Origin: Pseudoalteromonas rubra
GTDB lineage: Bacteria > Pseudomonadota > Gammaproteobacteria > Enterobacterales > Alteromonadaceae
Direction of reading: 5' to 3'
Length of the DNA stretch: 64,000 nt
Assembly (NCBI RefSeq): GCF_005887115.1
Contig: NZ_PNCJ01000056.1
Coordinates: 1-64,000, forward strand
The notes beneath the pieces are model-generated. The model ran no database searches. It was not told the origin of the DNA and saw only the letters and a list, made by a program, of their open reading frames with translations. Shown here piece by piece: positions 46,517-59,413 of the stretch; the first letter of the stretch is position 1, and each line of letters begins with the position of its first letter. A program made the position numbers and the translations under genes.

Positions 46517-47482
46517 TTACTTCACTTCTTTACCCGCAGCTTGCTGATCAGCGTGATAGCTGGAACGTACGAACGGGCCGCAGGCGGCGTGGCTGAAGCC
46601 AATTTCGTCGGCGTACTCTTTCAGTGCATCGAATTCCGCGGGTGGCACGTAGCGTTTTACTGGCAGGTGATGCTTAGATGGTGCCAGATATTGACCGACG
46701 GTTAGCATGTCGACGTTATGCTCACGCAGGTCGCGCAGTACTTCTTCGATTTCTGACATTTCTTCACCCAGACCGACCATCAGGCCAGACTTGGTTTTCA
46801 CCTCCGGATGCGCTTCTTTAAAGCGGCGTAACAGCTCTAGTGACCATTTGTAGTCGGCACCCGGGCGCGCCATTTTGTAAAGGCGTGGTGCGGTTTCCAG
46901 GTTGTGGTTAAACACATCTGGTGGTGTCTCGGTTAAGATCTCCAGTGCGCGGTCCATCCGGCCACGGAAATCTGGTACCAGGATCTCAATGGTAATCCCC
47001 GGGTTGTGTTTGCGAATCTCGCGAATACAGTCGGCAAAATGCTGGGCACCACCGTCACGCAGATCATCACGGTCAACCGACGTGATCACCACGTATTTTA
47101 GTTTCATGTCTTTGATGGTGAGTGCCAGTTTTTCTGGCTCTGCTGCATCTGGCTTGAGTGGGCGACCGTGTGCCACGTCACAGAATGGGCAACGACGGGT
47201 ACAGATGGCACCCAAAATCATAAAGGTGGCCGTACCGTGGTTAAAACACTCTGACAGGTTAGGGCATGAGGCTTCTTCACAGACGGAGTGCAGACCATGC
47301 TTGCGCATTGCCTGTTTGATGCCATCAATACGCTCGCTGGATTTTGGCAGACGGATCTTCAGCCAGTCCGGTTTACGCAGCATTTCATCGCGCTCGGTTG
47401 GCATTACTTTAACCGGGATCAACGCCATTTTTTCTGCGTCTCGGAGCTTTACCCCTGGCTCAATTTTCACTGGTTTACTCAT
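46517..47482 (-). CDS. lipA: Lipoyl synthase
   Basis: LipA is a radical-SAM enzyme that inserts two sulfur atoms into octanoyl groups on the E2 and GcvH proteins. The 321-residue protein has both cluster motifs: the auxiliary [12 protein letters not shown] (CX4CX5C) and the radical-SAM [10 protein letters not shown] (CX3CX2C). The family ending [11 protein letters not shown] is present. Its ATG overlaps the lipB stop as ATGA, so translation is coupled. Order lipB-lipA is the standard gammaproteobacterial one. Confidence 0.97.
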   Translation of the reverse strand: MSKPVKIEPGVKLRDAEKMALIPVKVMPTERDEMLRKPDWLKIRLPKSSERIDGIKQAMRKHGLHSVCEEASCPNLSECFNHGTATFMILGAICTRRCPFCDVAHGRPLKPDAAEPEKLALTIKDMKLKYVVITSVDRDDLRDGGAQHFADCIREIRKHNPGITIEILVPDFRGRMDRALEILTETPPDVFNHNLETAPRLYKMARPGADYKWSLELLRRFKEAHPEVKTKSGLMVGLGEEMSEIEEVLRDLREHNVDMLTVGQYLAPSKHHLPVKRYVPPAEFDALKEYADEIGFSHAACGPFVRSSYHADQQAAGKEVK

Positions 47483-48132
47483 TCGTTTTCAAACCCCTGG
47501 GTGTGTATAACCTGCTCGGCCGCGAGGCGCTTGAGCATATGTTCTACCAGGCCATTGCCCGCCTCAGTAAGCGTAGCAGGGCCATTAAGTTGACTGGTTT
47601 GCACCATTTCCATGCCGGCATAGCCACACGGGTTGATGCGTAAAAATGGACTCATATCCATGTTGACGTTCAGCGCCAGACCATGAAATGAGCAACCCCG
47701 GCGGACCCGCAGCCCCAAAGAGGCGATTTTGGCACCATTGACATAAACACCCGGTGCATCTGGTTTGGCATAAGCTTCAATGCCATGGTCTTTAAGCATG
47801 TCAATGATGGTTTCTTCGAGCCAGGTAACCAGCTCGCGCACCCCAATTTTCAGGCGACGCAGGTTAAACAGCACATACATCATCTGCTGGCCCGGGCCAT
47901 GGTAGGTGACCTGGCCACCTCTATCGACCTTAACGACCGGAATATCACCAGGTGCCAACAGATGCTCGGCTTTGCCAGCCTGACCCTGAGTAAAGACCGG
48001 CTCGTGTTCAACCAACCAGATCTCATCCGGGCTGTTATCATCACGGGTGTCGGTAAACGACTGCATTTTTTGCCAGATTGGCTCATAGGCCTGACGGCCC
48101 AGCTGACGAACTATGATACTGCGGTTGCTCAT
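47479..48132 (-). CDS. lipB: Octanoyl-ACP:protein N-octanoyltransferase
   Basis: LipB moves octanoate from acyl-carrier protein to lipoyl domains, the step before LipA. The 217-residue protein shows the family blocks [35 protein letters not shown], the catalytic Lys in [15 protein letters not shown] and the acyl-Cys in INPCGYAGM. It lies 14 bp after the ybeD stop and overlaps lipA by four bases. All three form one operon. Confidence 0.97.
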   Translation of the reverse strand: MSNRSIIVRQLGRQAYEPIWQKMQSFTDTRDDNSPDEIWLVEHEPVFTQGQAGKAEHLLAPGDIPVVKVDRGGQVTYHGPGQQMMYVLFNLRRLKIGVRELVTWLEETIIDMLKDHGIEAYAKPDAPGVYVNGAKIASLGLRVRRGCSFHGLALNVNMDMSPFLRINPCGYAGMEMVQTSQLNGPATLTEAGNGLVEHMLKRLAAEQVIHTQGFENE

Positions 48133-48146
48133 ATCAGTCTTACGCC

Positions 48147-48425
48147 TTAAAGCACGTAACGGACGTCTGGAAGTGAACCTATCTCAGTGTAGATCTGCTC
48201 GATGTGCTCTTTAGACGTCACAGTGGCAACCAGGGTGACGGATTCATAGTTGCCTTTGCTGCTTGGCTTAGTTTTAGGTGCATAGTCACCAGGTGCCAAA
48301 GTTTGCATCTTTGCCACAACCTGATCGGTCAGGTTGACGTTCGCCAGACCCATGATCTTGAAGGTAAATGGGCAAGGGAACTCTAAGTACTCGTCAAACT
48401 TAGTATTTTTTACAGGTGTTACCAC
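48147..48425 (-). CDS. ybeD: YbeD/DUF493 family protein
   Basis: The protein is small (92 residues from GTG 48425) and belongs to the DUF493 ACT-like fold family found between dacA and lipB in gammaproteobacteria. Blocks [33 protein letters not shown] and the end VRYVL match E. coli YbeD. The start is debatable: an ATG at 48491 gives 114 residues, but GTG 48425 follows GAGGA by 7 bp and gives the normal family length. A TAGAAT element 4 bp upstream of the 48491 ATG would put the transcript start very near that codon, which also favours the GTG. Function is unknown, possibly regulatory for lipoylation. Confidence 0.9.
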   Translation of the reverse strand: MVTPVKNTKFDEYLEFPCPFTFKIMGLANVNLTDQVVAKMQTLAPGDYAPKTKPSSKGNYESVTLVATVTSKEHIEQIYTEIGSLPDVRYVL

Positions 48426-48507
48426 AACGGTATCCTCACTACTTGGCTGGGCCTGAACAGACCCTGGCACACTACATATCTTGGCGGGCATTCTAGCATT
48501 TTTGCGG

Positions 48508-48538
48508 CAAAAAAAAACGCCTCCGGTGAGAGGCGTTT
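48508..48538 (-). terminator. Rho-independent terminator after dacA
   Basis: AACGCCTC (48516-48523) pairs with GAGGCGTT (48530-48537); on the minus strand the stem is followed by seven or more T residues. It separates dacA from ybeD-lipB-lipA. Confidence 0.93.
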
Positions 48539-48565
48539 CTGATTATAAGCCCACTAAAAACGGGG

Positions 48566-49729
48566 TTATTGCATGATCTGTAAACGTAAGTAGTCGTAAA
48601 TCTTGCTGAAGAAGCTACCTTCTTCGATTTCTTCAAGTGTGACTAATGGATACTGAGCGATGTCCTCGCCTTCCAGTTGCAAGAATAAAGTACCTACCTT
48701 GCTGCCTTTCGCCAGTGGCGCTTCGAGGGTCTTATCCAGCTCGAAATGGGCTTTGAGGTTTTTACGCTGACCACGCGGAATGGTGATCGGTGTATCTTCG
48801 GCAATCCCCAGTGATACCGTTTCTTTGTTACCCATCCAGATCCGTTGGTCGGCAAAGCTGTCGCCTGCTTTATAAGGGGTAATGGTTTCGAAGAAGCGGA
48901 AACCATAGTTCAGGAGCTTTTTACTCTCTACCTTACGGGCGCGCTCGCTGGCTGTGCCCATGACCACAGCGATCAGGCGCATATCGCCTTTAGTGGCTGA
49001 GGTTACTAGGCTGTAGCCGGCTTCTGAGGTGTGACCGGTTTTAATCCCGTCGACGTCCAGGCTGGCATCCCACAGCAGAGAATTACGGTTGTACTGCTTA
49101 ATGCCATTAAAGGTGAACGACTTCTCTTTGTAGATGGCGTATTCTTCCGGCACATCACGAATAAGCGCAGCGCCCAGAGTCGCCATGTCTCTTGGCGTGG
49201 TGTACTGCTCTGTACTGTCCAGACCGTGACTGTTAGCAAAATGCGAGTTGCTCATGCCCAGTTTTTCGGCATGGGCATTCATCAGATCGGTAAAGGCGCT
49301 TTCGCTGCCCGCGATATGCTCTGCCATGGCGACACAGGCGTCGTTGCCCGACTGGATAATCACACCGTAGTTGAGGTCTTTAACACTGACCTGTTTACCC
49401 ACTTCGATAAACATCTTGGAAGATTCCGGGAAGTTCTTCGCCCAGGCCTTTTCACTGATGGTCACCATGTCGTCGTTAGAAATGTTCCCAGCCAGCAGCT
49501 CGGTACCAATCACATAGCTGGTCATCATTTTGGTTAAGCTCGCCGGAGCCAGTTTGGTGTCCGGGTTACCCTCGGCAATGACTTTACCGGTTGTAAAATC
49601 CACCAGGAAATAGCCCTTGGCACCAATCTGAGGTGGTGAAGGCAAGATCTGCGCACTGGCCGAAAACAGGGTGAACGAACACACGGCGCCCACTAAGTGT
49701 TTAATAAATTTAGGTTTGAAAACTGTCAT
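48566..49729 (-). CDS. dacA: D-alanyl-D-alanine carboxypeptidase (PBP5/6 type)
   Basis: DacA removes the terminal D-Ala from peptidoglycan pentapeptides in the periplasm. The 387-residue protein starts at ATG 49729 (MTVFKPKFIKHLVGAVCSF) with a signal peptide. Active-site motifs are SLTK (acyl Ser), SGN and KTGHTSEAGY. The C-terminal beta domain is followed by an amphipathic helix (FFSKIYDYLRLQIMQ) that anchors PBP5 to the membrane surface. An upstream in-frame ATG would add ten residues. It lies 54 bp after rlpA. Confidence 0.96.
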   Translation of the reverse strand: MTVFKPKFIKHLVGAVCSFTLFSASAQILPSPPQIGAKGYFLVDFTTGKVIAEGNPDTKLAPASLTKMMTSYVIGTELLAGNISNDDMVTISEKAWAKNFPESSKMFIEVGKQVSVKDLNYGVIIQSGNDACVAMAEHIAGSESAFTDLMNAHAEKLGMSNSHFANSHGLDSTEQYTTPRDMATLGAALIRDVPEEYAIYKEKSFTFNGIKQYNRNSLLWDASLDVDGIKTGHTSEAGYSLVTSATKGDMRLIAVVMGTASERARKVESKKLLNYGFRFFETITPYKAGDSFADQRIWMGNKETVSLGIAEDTPITIPRGQRKNLKAHFELDKTLEAPLAKGSKVGTLFLQLEGEDIAQYPLVTLEEIEEGSFFSKIYDYLRLQIMQ

Positions 49730-49783
49730 TATGCTCGCTTTTTGGTTGTTGATCGGCATGTTTAAATGTCATTACTGAATATT

Positions 49784-50548
49784 TTAAAGTTCATGTTCTG
49801 TGTAAAGCAAGAAGGCGCGATTAAATTCTCCCTGGCGCAAGGTTTCTAAGAGTTTCTGCGCGGTATTATCGTCGGTGATCGGGCCAAGTCTTAGCTTGTA
49901 TAAATTGTCCTCAAAGGCAATGGGTGTGCCTAGCTGAAATTGCTGTGACAAAGTACTGGCCAGCGCCTGTACATTTTCGATGTTACTGGCGGCGGCAACC
50001 TGCACATAAGTTAGCCTGGGCGTATCGCGCGCTATGGTAAGGGCTTCTATCTTAACCTGTGCTGTACCCTGGCGATGAAAGCCCAGTTTATAGGCGGCGG
50101 CATAAGATAAGTCAATCAGCCGGTCATCATGAAACGGCCCACGGTCATTGACCCTGACAATGGCGCTTTTGCCATTTTCGACATTGGTGACGCGCACAAA
50201 GCTCGGTAACGGCAGTGTCTTGTGTGCGGCGGTCATGTCAAACATGTTAAACACCTCGCCATTAGAGGTGTAGTAGCCATGGAATTTATGTCCATACCAG
50301 GACGCGGTCCCTTGTGCCTGATAGCCTTTTTCATCCAACATGGGCGTATACCGTTTACCCAACACCTCGTACGGACGACCCGCGCTGACACTTTTGGCTT
50401 CGCTGGTCACCAAGGCGTCCTGCATTTCCAGTGCAGTGGGCGCGCGCAACGGGGCTTTGTCCTGCTTCACATGATAGCGACTGCTACAGGCGCTTAATAC
50501 GACAACAAAGCCCAGGAGTGCAGCTTGTTTAAACGTCCTCTTGATCAC
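49784..50548 (-). CDS. rlpA: RlpA-type septal lipoprotein (DPBB + SPOR)
   Basis: The 254-residue lipoprotein has a type II signal peptide with lipobox LSAC (Cys at about 21). The double-psi beta-barrel (about 75-165: GTASWYGHKFHGYYTSNGEV, VNDRGPFHDDRLIDLS) is followed by a C-terminal SPOR domain (about 180-252). In some species RlpA is a lytic transglycosylase for naked glycan strands; the Asp of NDRGPF is the proposed catalytic site. Its start overlaps the rodA stop by four bases. Confidence 0.94.
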   Translation of the reverse strand: MIKRTFKQAALLGFVVVLSACSSRYHVKQDKAPLRAPTALEMQDALVTSEAKSVSAGRPYEVLGKRYTPMLDEKGYQAQGTASWYGHKFHGYYTSNGEVFNMFDMTAAHKTLPLPSFVRVTNVENGKSAIVRVNDRGPFHDDRLIDLSYAAAYKLGFHRQGTAQVKIEALTIARDTPRLTYVQVAAASNIENVQALASTLSQQFQLGTPIAFEDNLYKLRLGPITDDNTAQKLLETLRQGEFNRAFLLYTEHEL

Positions 50549-51651
50549 TTCAATAACATCCTCTTATCTGTGGCTATCGACATGATAATGCCAAATCCGG
50601 CCATCAGGGTCACCATGGAGGTGCCGCCATAGCTGATCAACGGCAGTGGCACCCCAACGACAGGGAGCAGGCCCGAGACCATGCCGATATTAACAAAAAT
50701 ATATACGAAAAAGGTCAGTGTCAGTGCGCCGGCCAGCAGTTTACTGAAGGCATCCTGCGCGTTTACGGCAACATAGAGTCCCCGGCCAATAATAAACAAA
50801 TACAGGCTCAGTAAAATCACCACACCGGTGAGTCCGAATTCTTCACTTAACACGGAAAAAATGAAGTCAGTATGACGCTCGGGCAAAAATTCCAGTTGCG
50901 ACTGGGTGCCCTGCAGCCAGCCCTTACCCTCAATGCCGCCGGAGCCGATGGCAATTTTTGATTGTATGATGTGATAGCCAGAGCCGAGCGGGTCACTTTC
51001 CGGGTCTAAAAAGGTCAGTACCCGTTGTTTTTGATAAGCGTGCATACCAAAGTGCCACAGCGCAAAGCCACCGGGCACAGCAAGTAGCATACCAGAGCCA
51101 ATCAGTTTCCAGCTCAACCCGCCAAGAAACAGCACAAATATCCCTGAGCTGGCGATGAGGATAGAGGTACCCAGGTCGGGTTGCTCCTTGATGAGCAAAG
51201 TTGGCACCAGCACAATCGCAAAGCCAACAATAATGTGGATAAAACGCGGCGGCATATGGTGGCGACCAATGTACCAGGCAACCATCATAGGCACGGCAAC
51301 TTTCATGATCTCGGATGGCTGAAAACGGGTAATGCCCAGATCCAGCCAGCGCTGCGCGCCTTTACTGCTGACCCCGACAAACAACACGGCAATCAGCATT
51401 AGCAGGCCAACGGTGTACATAGGAAACACCAGCCTTTTTAAGGTATTGGGCGACAGTTGGGCCACCAACAGCATAGCCGCAAAGGCGGCAAACATACGTT
51501 TGCTGTGGCGCACCACCATGTCCATATCCTGACCACTGGCACTGTAGACTATGGTGATACTGCCAACCATCATCGCCAGCATGGCAAGCAGCAGTGGCAG
51601 GTCGATATGTAGTCGTTGCCAGATGGTGCGTTGTTGATTCAACGGACTCAT
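50545..51651 (-). CDS. rodA: Rod-shape SEDS glycosyltransferase RodA
   Basis: RodA is the SEDS-family polymerase that makes peptidoglycan strands for side-wall growth, working with PBP2. The 368-residue protein has about ten membrane segments and the family block SYGGTSMVTLMAGFGI near the end, along with PDLGTSILI. It overlaps both neighbours by four bases (ATGA), a tight mrdA-rodA-rlpA operon. Confidence 0.97.
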   Translation of the reverse strand: MSPLNQQRTIWQRLHIDLPLLLAMLAMMVGSITIVYSASGQDMDMVVRHSKRMFAAFAAMLLVAQLSPNTLKRLVFPMYTVGLLMLIAVLFVGVSSKGAQRWLDLGITRFQPSEIMKVAVPMMVAWYIGRHHMPPRFIHIIVGFAIVLVPTLLIKEQPDLGTSILIASSGIFVLFLGGLSWKLIGSGMLLAVPGGFALWHFGMHAYQKQRVLTFLDPESDPLGSGYHIIQSKIAIGSGGIEGKGWLQGTQSQLEFLPERHTDFIFSVLSEEFGLTGVVILLSLYLFIIGRGLYVAVNAQDAFSKLLAGALTLTFFVYIFVNIGMVSGLLPVVGVPLPLISYGGTSMVTLMAGFGIIMSIATDKRMLLK

Positions 51652-53519
51652 TGTCCCTCCGTGTCACTGGGGTAAGTGGCAAAATAATAGTCCATCAGGC
51701 GCCGTGCGATGGGCGCAGCGATAGCTGAGCCACCGCCTTGGTTTTCAACCACAATGGCAACCACAATACGCGGGTCGTTATACGGTGCGAACCCGGTGTA
51801 AATGGCGTTATCTCTGTGCCGCTCCTGCAATTTTTCAGCGTCGTATTCTTCGCCCTGGGCAATACTGACGATTTGTGCGGTACCGGTTTTACCGGCCGGA
51901 TCATAGGTTGCCCCTTTGAATGCTTTGTGGGCCGTGCCGGTGGTTTTATATACCGTGTTGTGCATGGCCTCCAGAGCTATACGCCAGTGATCCGGGTTTT
52001 TTAGTACCACGGGCGGCTTTTCATCGGTATACATTTGCGTGACTTCATTGTCATGGCGAGCAACCTGAGCCAGATGTGGTGGCCGGTGGGCGCCTTTGTT
52101 AACCAAAATAGACACCGCATTGGCAATCTGAATTGGGGTGGCGGTCCAGTAACCCTGCCCAATGCCGACGGAAATGGTGTCGCCGGGCCACCAGTTTTCT
52201 CTGAAGCGCTGGCGCTTCCAGTCTGTGGTGGGCATGATGGCAGAGGTTTCTTCATGGATATCGATGCCTGAGAGGTCACCAAAACCAAACTGGCTCATAA
52301 AGTTACTGATCTTGGTGATACCAAGCTGATAAGCGGTATGGTAAAAATAGGTATCGCAGGACTCTTCAATGGCTTTGTACACATCCACGTGGCCATGTCC
52401 CCAGCGCTTCCAGTCACGCCAGCGGTGATCGACGTTGGGGATCTGAAAAAATCCCGGGTCCCAAAGTTTGGTTTGCTCTGTGACCAGCTCTTCTTCCAGT
52501 GCCAGAATAGCCAGATGGGGCTTAACCGTGGAGGCCGGCGCATAGCGGCCCTGGGTGACGCGGTTGATCAGCGGCCTGTCGGGGTTGAGTAATTCACGGT
52601 AGTCCTTGCTGCTGATCCCGTGGACAAACAGATTTGGGTCGTAGCTGGGGTTGGAGTACATGGCCAGCACCCCGCCGTCTTTGGGGTCGAGCACCACAAT
52701 GGCACCACGGACACCTTCGAGCTCTTTTTGGGCTATTTGCTGTAAGCCAATATCCATGGTCAGGACCAGATCTTCACCGGGCTGCGGTGGCTCAACGCTC
52801 AGGGTGCGAATGATCCGGCCACGGTTGTTGACCTCAACGCGCTGTGAGCCGACCACGCCGTGCAGGCGTGACTCATAAAACTTTTCTATGCCAAGTTTGC
52901 CGATATCCCGGGTTGCGCGATAGTTGCTGGCATTACCCTCAGACTCCAGCTCGGCGAGCTCTTTTTTATTAAGCTTGGCAACATAACCCAGCGCATGGGT
53001 AAGGGTATCGCCATAGGGGTAATAACGAGCCAGCCGTGCCTCAATACTGAAGCCCGGGAATTTATGCTGGTTGACCGAAAAGGTGGCCACCTCTTGTTCG
53101 TTCAACCGGCCTTTGAGGATCTGGCTTTTAAAGCGACGATTGTGACGAATGTCTTTGCGAAACTCTTCGACCTGCTGGTCGCTGATGTCGATGAGGGTGC
53201 GCACCTGGGTCAGTGCGGTTTCCAGGTCATCTACGTCCTCAGGGATCACTTCCAGGTTATAAACCGGACGGTTTTCGGCCAGGATAATGCCATTGCGGTC
53301 ATAGATTAACCCGCGGTTAGGGGCGACCGGAATGACTTTAATCCGGTTATCGTTAGAGCGGGTCTGATAGGTCTCGTGCTCAGTGACTTGTAACTTGTAG
53401 ACATTGTGCAACAAAATACCTATCAGGGTCACCACGAAGACAAAGCCAATAAAGGCGCGACGCGCAAACAGGTTTGCTTCTGCGCTGTGGTCGCGGATCG
53501 TCGGCCTGTGATTGAGCAT
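51648..53519 (-). CDS. mrdA: Penicillin-binding protein 2 (elongasome transpeptidase)
   Basis: This transpeptidase of 623 residues has a short cytoplasmic start, one membrane segment (about 25-45: FIGFVFVVTLIGILLHNVYK) and a periplasmic dimerisation plus transpeptidase region. Motifs are ASTVKP (acyl Ser), SCD and KTGTAQ. It crosslinks the strands made by RodA. It lies 8 bp after rlmH in the same run. Confidence 0.97.
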   Translation of the reverse strand: MLNHRPTIRDHSAEANLFARRAFIGFVFVVTLIGILLHNVYKLQVTEHETYQTRSNDNRIKVIPVAPNRGLIYDRNGIILAENRPVYNLEVIPEDVDDLETALTQVRTLIDISDQQVEEFRKDIRHNRRFKSQILKGRLNEQEVATFSVNQHKFPGFSIEARLARYYPYGDTLTHALGYVAKLNKKELAELESEGNASNYRATRDIGKLGIEKFYESRLHGVVGSQRVEVNNRGRIIRTLSVEPPQPGEDLVLTMDIGLQQIAQKELEGVRGAIVVLDPKDGGVLAMYSNPSYDPNLFVHGISSKDYRELLNPDRPLINRVTQGRYAPASTVKPHLAILALEEELVTEQTKLWDPGFFQIPNVDHRWRDWKRWGHGHVDVYKAIEESCDTYFYHTAYQLGITKISNFMSQFGFGDLSGIDIHEETSAIMPTTDWKRQRFRENWWPGDTISVGIGQGYWTATPIQIANAVSILVNKGAHRPPHLAQVARHDNEVTQMYTDEKPPVVLKNPDHWRIALEAMHNTVYKTTGTAHKAFKGATYDPAGKTGTAQIVSIAQGEEYDAEKLQERHRDNAIYTGFAPYNDPRIVVAIVVENQGGGSAIAAPIARRLMDYYFATYPSDTEGQ

Positions 53520-53527
53520 AATGGTGA

Positions 53528-53998
53528 CTATTCCCTGTGATAAGGATGGTTGTTATTTAAACTCCAGCCACGATACAGGCTTTCTGCCACCACAATGCGC
53601 ACCAGCGGGTGGGGGAGTGTCAGATTAGACAATGACCATTTTTGCTCAGAAGCGGCGATACATTCCGGTGCCAGGCCTTCAGGTCCGCCTATCAGCAAGC
53701 TGACATCACGGCCATCCAGTTGCCACTTTTCCATATTACTGGCCAGCTGGTGGGTGTCCCAGGGTTTGCCCGTGACTTCCAGCGTGACAATGCGATTGCC
53801 TTTAGGAATAGCGGCCAGGGTTTTTTCCCCTTCTTGCTGCAAAATGCGTTTGATATCGGCGTTTTTGCCCCGCTTGCCGGCGGAGATCTCAATCAGCTCC
53901 AGCGGCATATCTTTAGGGAAACGCCGCTGATATTCCTGGAAGCCGGTTTCAACCCAGCCAGGCATTTTGGTGCCGACTGCAATGAGCTGGATCTTCAC
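53528..53998 (-). CDS. rlmH: 23S rRNA pseudouridine1915 N3-methyltransferase
   Basis: RlmH is a SPOUT methyltransferase that methylates pseudouridine 1915 in helix 69 of 23S rRNA. The 156 residues match the family length. The knot region holds [14 protein letters not shown] and [22 protein letters not shown]. It follows rsfS by 1 bp, keeping the conserved rsfS-rlmH-mrdA order. Confidence 0.97.
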   Translation of the reverse strand: MKIQLIAVGTKMPGWVETGFQEYQRRFPKDMPLELIEISAGKRGKNADIKRILQQEGEKTLAAIPKGNRIVTLEVTGKPWDTHQLASNMEKWQLDGRDVSLLIGGPEGLAPECIAASEQKWSLSNLTLPHPLVRIVVAESLYRGWSLNNNHPYHRE

Positions 53999-53999
53999 A

Positions 54000-54317
54000 T
54001 TAACCCCAGAGTTTTTCTAGGTCGTAGAAATCGCGGGTCTGATCCTGCATGACATGCACCACCACATCACCCAAATCTACCAACACCCATTCACCCGTAT
54101 CCTGACCTTCATGCCCTAATGGTGTTTCACCTGCATGACGGGCTTCTTTGGCGACATGATCGGCAATGGATTGCACATGACGCTTGGAATTACCAGAGCA
54201 GATAACCATATAATCGGTGACGGAAGAGGTATTTCTTACATCAAGGTGAACAATATCGCGGGCTTTCATATCATCGACTTTGTCTAATGCAAAATCTAGT
54301 AGTTGTTTTGAATCCAA
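54000..54317 (-). CDS. rsfS: Ribosomal silencing factor RsfS
   Basis: RsfS binds L14 and blocks subunit joining in slow growth. The protein is 105 residues, the same as E. coli, and includes [20 protein letters not shown] and [14 protein letters not shown]. It starts with TTG ([16 protein letters not shown]), preceded by AGAGACAGAGA; no ATG fits the alignment. The gap to nadD upstream is 87 bp. Confidence 0.96.
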   Translation of the reverse strand: MDSKQLLDFALDKVDDMKARDIVHLDVRNTSSVTDYMVICSGNSKRHVQSIADHVAKEARHAGETPLGHEGQDTGEWVLVDLGDVVVHVMQDQTRDFYDLEKLWG

Positions 54318-54404
54318 ATCTCTGTCTCTTTGCTACAAATAAGCGGCAATTGTAACACGGTTAGCAGGGGGAAACTCAAGTCTGTGTATCCACCGCGCGT
54401 TGGG

Positions 54405-55049
54405 TTACGGGTTGTCGCTACTGCTTAGGTACAATTGGTGTGCCTGAATATAGTCTAGGACTGTCTTATTCAGCCAAGGTTCAACCACTTGGCGGCGCTT
54501 TATCGCGTTTCTGATGGTACTGGACGCAGCCTCAAATGGCTGGCCCGGTAAAAAATAGCACAGACCGCCGGGTTCAGTGGCAAGTTGGGCGGGCTCTGTA
54601 CAACGCGCGTGTGTCAGATAATCCTGTAATGCTTCCGACGGCGCAAAGGCATCCCCCGGTCTTTGGTACACCACGATATGACACAGCGTGATAATTTCCT
54701 GCCAGCGATACCATTTGTCCAGGCTATTGAAAGAGTCCATTCCCATTAAAAACATGATTGTGCACTGCGGATGCTCGGCTTTTACCTCCTGCAGAGTGAG
54801 CAAAGAGTATGAAGGCGTGTCACGTTCGAGTTCTCGGCGATCTATGGTAAATCTTGGGTCGCTGGCTGTGGCCAGCTGCAACATAGCCAGTCTGTCGTCT
54901 GTACTGACCGCCGGGCCTTGTTTATGCACAGGCAGAGCGTTGGGCAGAAAACGTAACTCAGATAAGCCCAGTGTATTGGCACACTCTGTGGCCATATTGA
55001 TGTGGCCCAGATGGACCGGATCGAAAGTGCCACCGAACAGCGCTATCAT
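54405..55049 (-). CDS. nadD: Nicotinate-mononucleotide adenylyltransferase
   Basis: NadD joins nicotinate mononucleotide to ATP, giving deamido-NAD. The 214-residue protein starts at ATG 55049 (MIALFGGTFDPVHLGHINMA), with the GGTFDPVHxGH nucleotidyl-transfer motif at once, and ends with the ISSTxxR-like SSTIRNAIKR. The start overlaps the holA stop as ATGA. A longer in-frame start would put 14 unrelated residues before the motif. Confidence 0.96.
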   Translation of the reverse strand: MIALFGGTFDPVHLGHINMATECANTLGLSELRFLPNALPVHKQGPAVSTDDRLAMLQLATASDPRFTIDRRELERDTPSYSLLTLQEVKAEHPQCTIMFLMGMDSFNSLDKWYRWQEIITLCHIVVYQRPGDAFAPSEALQDYLTHARCTEPAQLATEPGGLCYFLPGQPFEAASSTIRNAIKRRQVVEPWLNKTVLDYIQAHQLYLSSSDNP

Positions 55050-56083
55050 AGCTGCTCCTGATAGGGCAAAGAGAACGGCAACGACTGACAAAAACTCAGT
55101 GCGATGTGCGCCAGTGCCTGATAGGGCGCAACTAAAATATTACGCTTGTAGGCAGAGTCGAATTCAGCCAGCAGTATAAGCAGCTGCTCCAGCTGAGCGG
55201 TATTGAGTCTGTCGAGTGCCTGTTGGGTGTTTTGCTGTTGATTTTTCCAGACATTGTACTTTTTAAACGCATCGGGCGTTGGCGTACCTGCCTGAATCAG
55301 GTGTTTAAGGTTTAACAGCAACTGGGCTTGATTGTGTAGTGTCCAGGCAATACTTGCCGGCTCTACGTTATCGTGTGCTAGTTTGTTCAGTACCTTGATC
55401 AGCGTGCGAGGGTTACCGCGCAGTAATCCATCATTGAGGTCAAAGATGTCGAATTTCGCCTGATTAAGCAGGCCGCTGAGTAGCTTTTCCTGATCGATGG
55501 GGGCGTTCTTATACAGCAGCGATAGCTTTTCCAGCTCCTGATGCGTTGCCAGTAAGTTCCCCTCGGTTGCCTGCAACAGGCTACGTTTGGCATCATTATG
55601 TAAATTCAGCTTGAGCCGTTTACACTCATCATCCAGCCAGCGCTGCAAGTGATAACCTGTTAGTGCATAGCAGGGAACAAACAGGCCTTGCTTATCCAGC
55701 GCCTTAAACCAGGCACTGCGCTGAATCTCCTGTGCGGCTTTAGCGCCTTTGAGAATTAAAATCACGTCTGGATTTGGGTGTGCAGCCAACTCTTTAAGAA
55801 TGTTGACACCCTGTGTCGTCGGCTTTTGCTGGTTGAGATCAAATTCGATGAGTGTTTTCGCACTGAACAGTGACATGCTGTTGTATTGATTCACCAGCTC
55901 TTGCCAGTCAAATCCGGGTAACAGACTGAATTTGATGACTTCATCGAATCCCTGATTTTTGGCAACCTGACGCACTGAGGTGACGCACTGGGCTTCCTGA
56001 AAAGGCTCTTCACCAAAGATCAGATAAAACGGGTGCAGGCCCTGTTTTAGCTGGCCTGCTAATTGATTTGCATAACAACGCAT
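55046..56083 (-). CDS. holA: DNA polymerase III delta subunit
   Basis: HolA is the clamp-loader subunit that opens the beta sliding clamp. The 345-residue protein has the N-terminal FYLIFGEEPFQEAQC block and the helical C-terminal collar domain (LNTAQLEQLLILLAEFDSAYK). Its ATG overlaps the lptE stop by one base (TAATG), and its stop overlaps nadD. Confidence 0.95.
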   Translation of the reverse strand: MRCYANQLAGQLKQGLHPFYLIFGEEPFQEAQCVTSVRQVAKNQGFDEVIKFSLLPGFDWQELVNQYNSMSLFSAKTLIEFDLNQQKPTTQGVNILKELAAHPNPDVILILKGAKAAQEIQRSAWFKALDKQGLFVPCYALTGYHLQRWLDDECKRLKLNLHNDAKRSLLQATEGNLLATHQELEKLSLLYKNAPIDQEKLLSGLLNQAKFDIFDLNDGLLRGNPRTLIKVLNKLAHDNVEPASIAWTLHNQAQLLLNLKHLIQAGTPTPDAFKKYNVWKNQQQNTQQALDRLNTAQLEQLLILLAEFDSAYKRNILVAPYQALAHIALSFCQSLPFSLPYQEQL

Positions 56084-56615
56084 TAGAGTTGAGACAATTC
56101 GCGAATAATACGACGGCTGGCCAGCTGGCGCAGTTCACTGAGAATAATCTCCCGCTCCTGAGACTTGCCCAGCGCATTGTCCGGATCATCCTGATAATTG
56201 CGGTATAGCTCGAACTCCTGCTCGACAGGCTCCAGGCCCGGACGAGTGAGGCGGTAACGGACGCTATAAGCCAGCTCATATTGTGCCACCTGTCCATTTT
56301 TAAACAGGCTGAGAGTCTGACGTTCGAGCGAGTCCCGGTATAGGTGAAGTTCAACCGCATCCTGACCATTGCTCAGTTTTGGTGACGGCAGTAATTTGAC
56401 CTGAGCACGTCTGAGTTCTTGTTTCAGGCTGTTGTACAAAGCCGACTTGGAATCATTGCCGCTTAGGTACAAGCTCCTCAGATCTTCAGGTAAATAAGAG
56501 GCCTTCTTTAACTGAAACCCACAGCCTGACAGCGCCACACAGGCAAACAACGCCAGCATAATAACATGCCAGCGTCTTGTCATACTGAATAAAGGTGTAT
56601 TCAGCAGGGTAGCCA

Positions 56616-56616
<1 letters not shown>
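56083..56616 (-). CDS. lptE: LPS-assembly lipoprotein LptE
   Basis: LptE plugs the LptD barrel and helps place LPS in the outer membrane. The 177-residue lipoprotein has lipobox LSGC (Cys at about 32) and then GFQLKKASYLPEDLRSLYL, the typical family start. The signal is preceded by about 15 residues if the ATG at 56616 is used; the internal ATG at MTRRWHVIM would shorten it. The overlap with the leuS stop (TAATG) favours the first ATG. Confidence 0.94.
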
Positions 56617-59228
<2,612 letters not shown>

Positions 59229-59413
59229 CTAATTAGAAAATTGCCGATAGCATACCCGAAAAAACGCGCTGATCACAGCGCTTCAAAGCGGAATTATCAG
59301 CGTAAATTGGCGCTGTGGTGGTGATTTGTTTCAGGACTGTGACGTCAGCTGGACTATACTGAGACAAAGGCAGAGTAAATACCTTGCAAAATAGCCTGAG
59401 TCGGGAGGTAAAC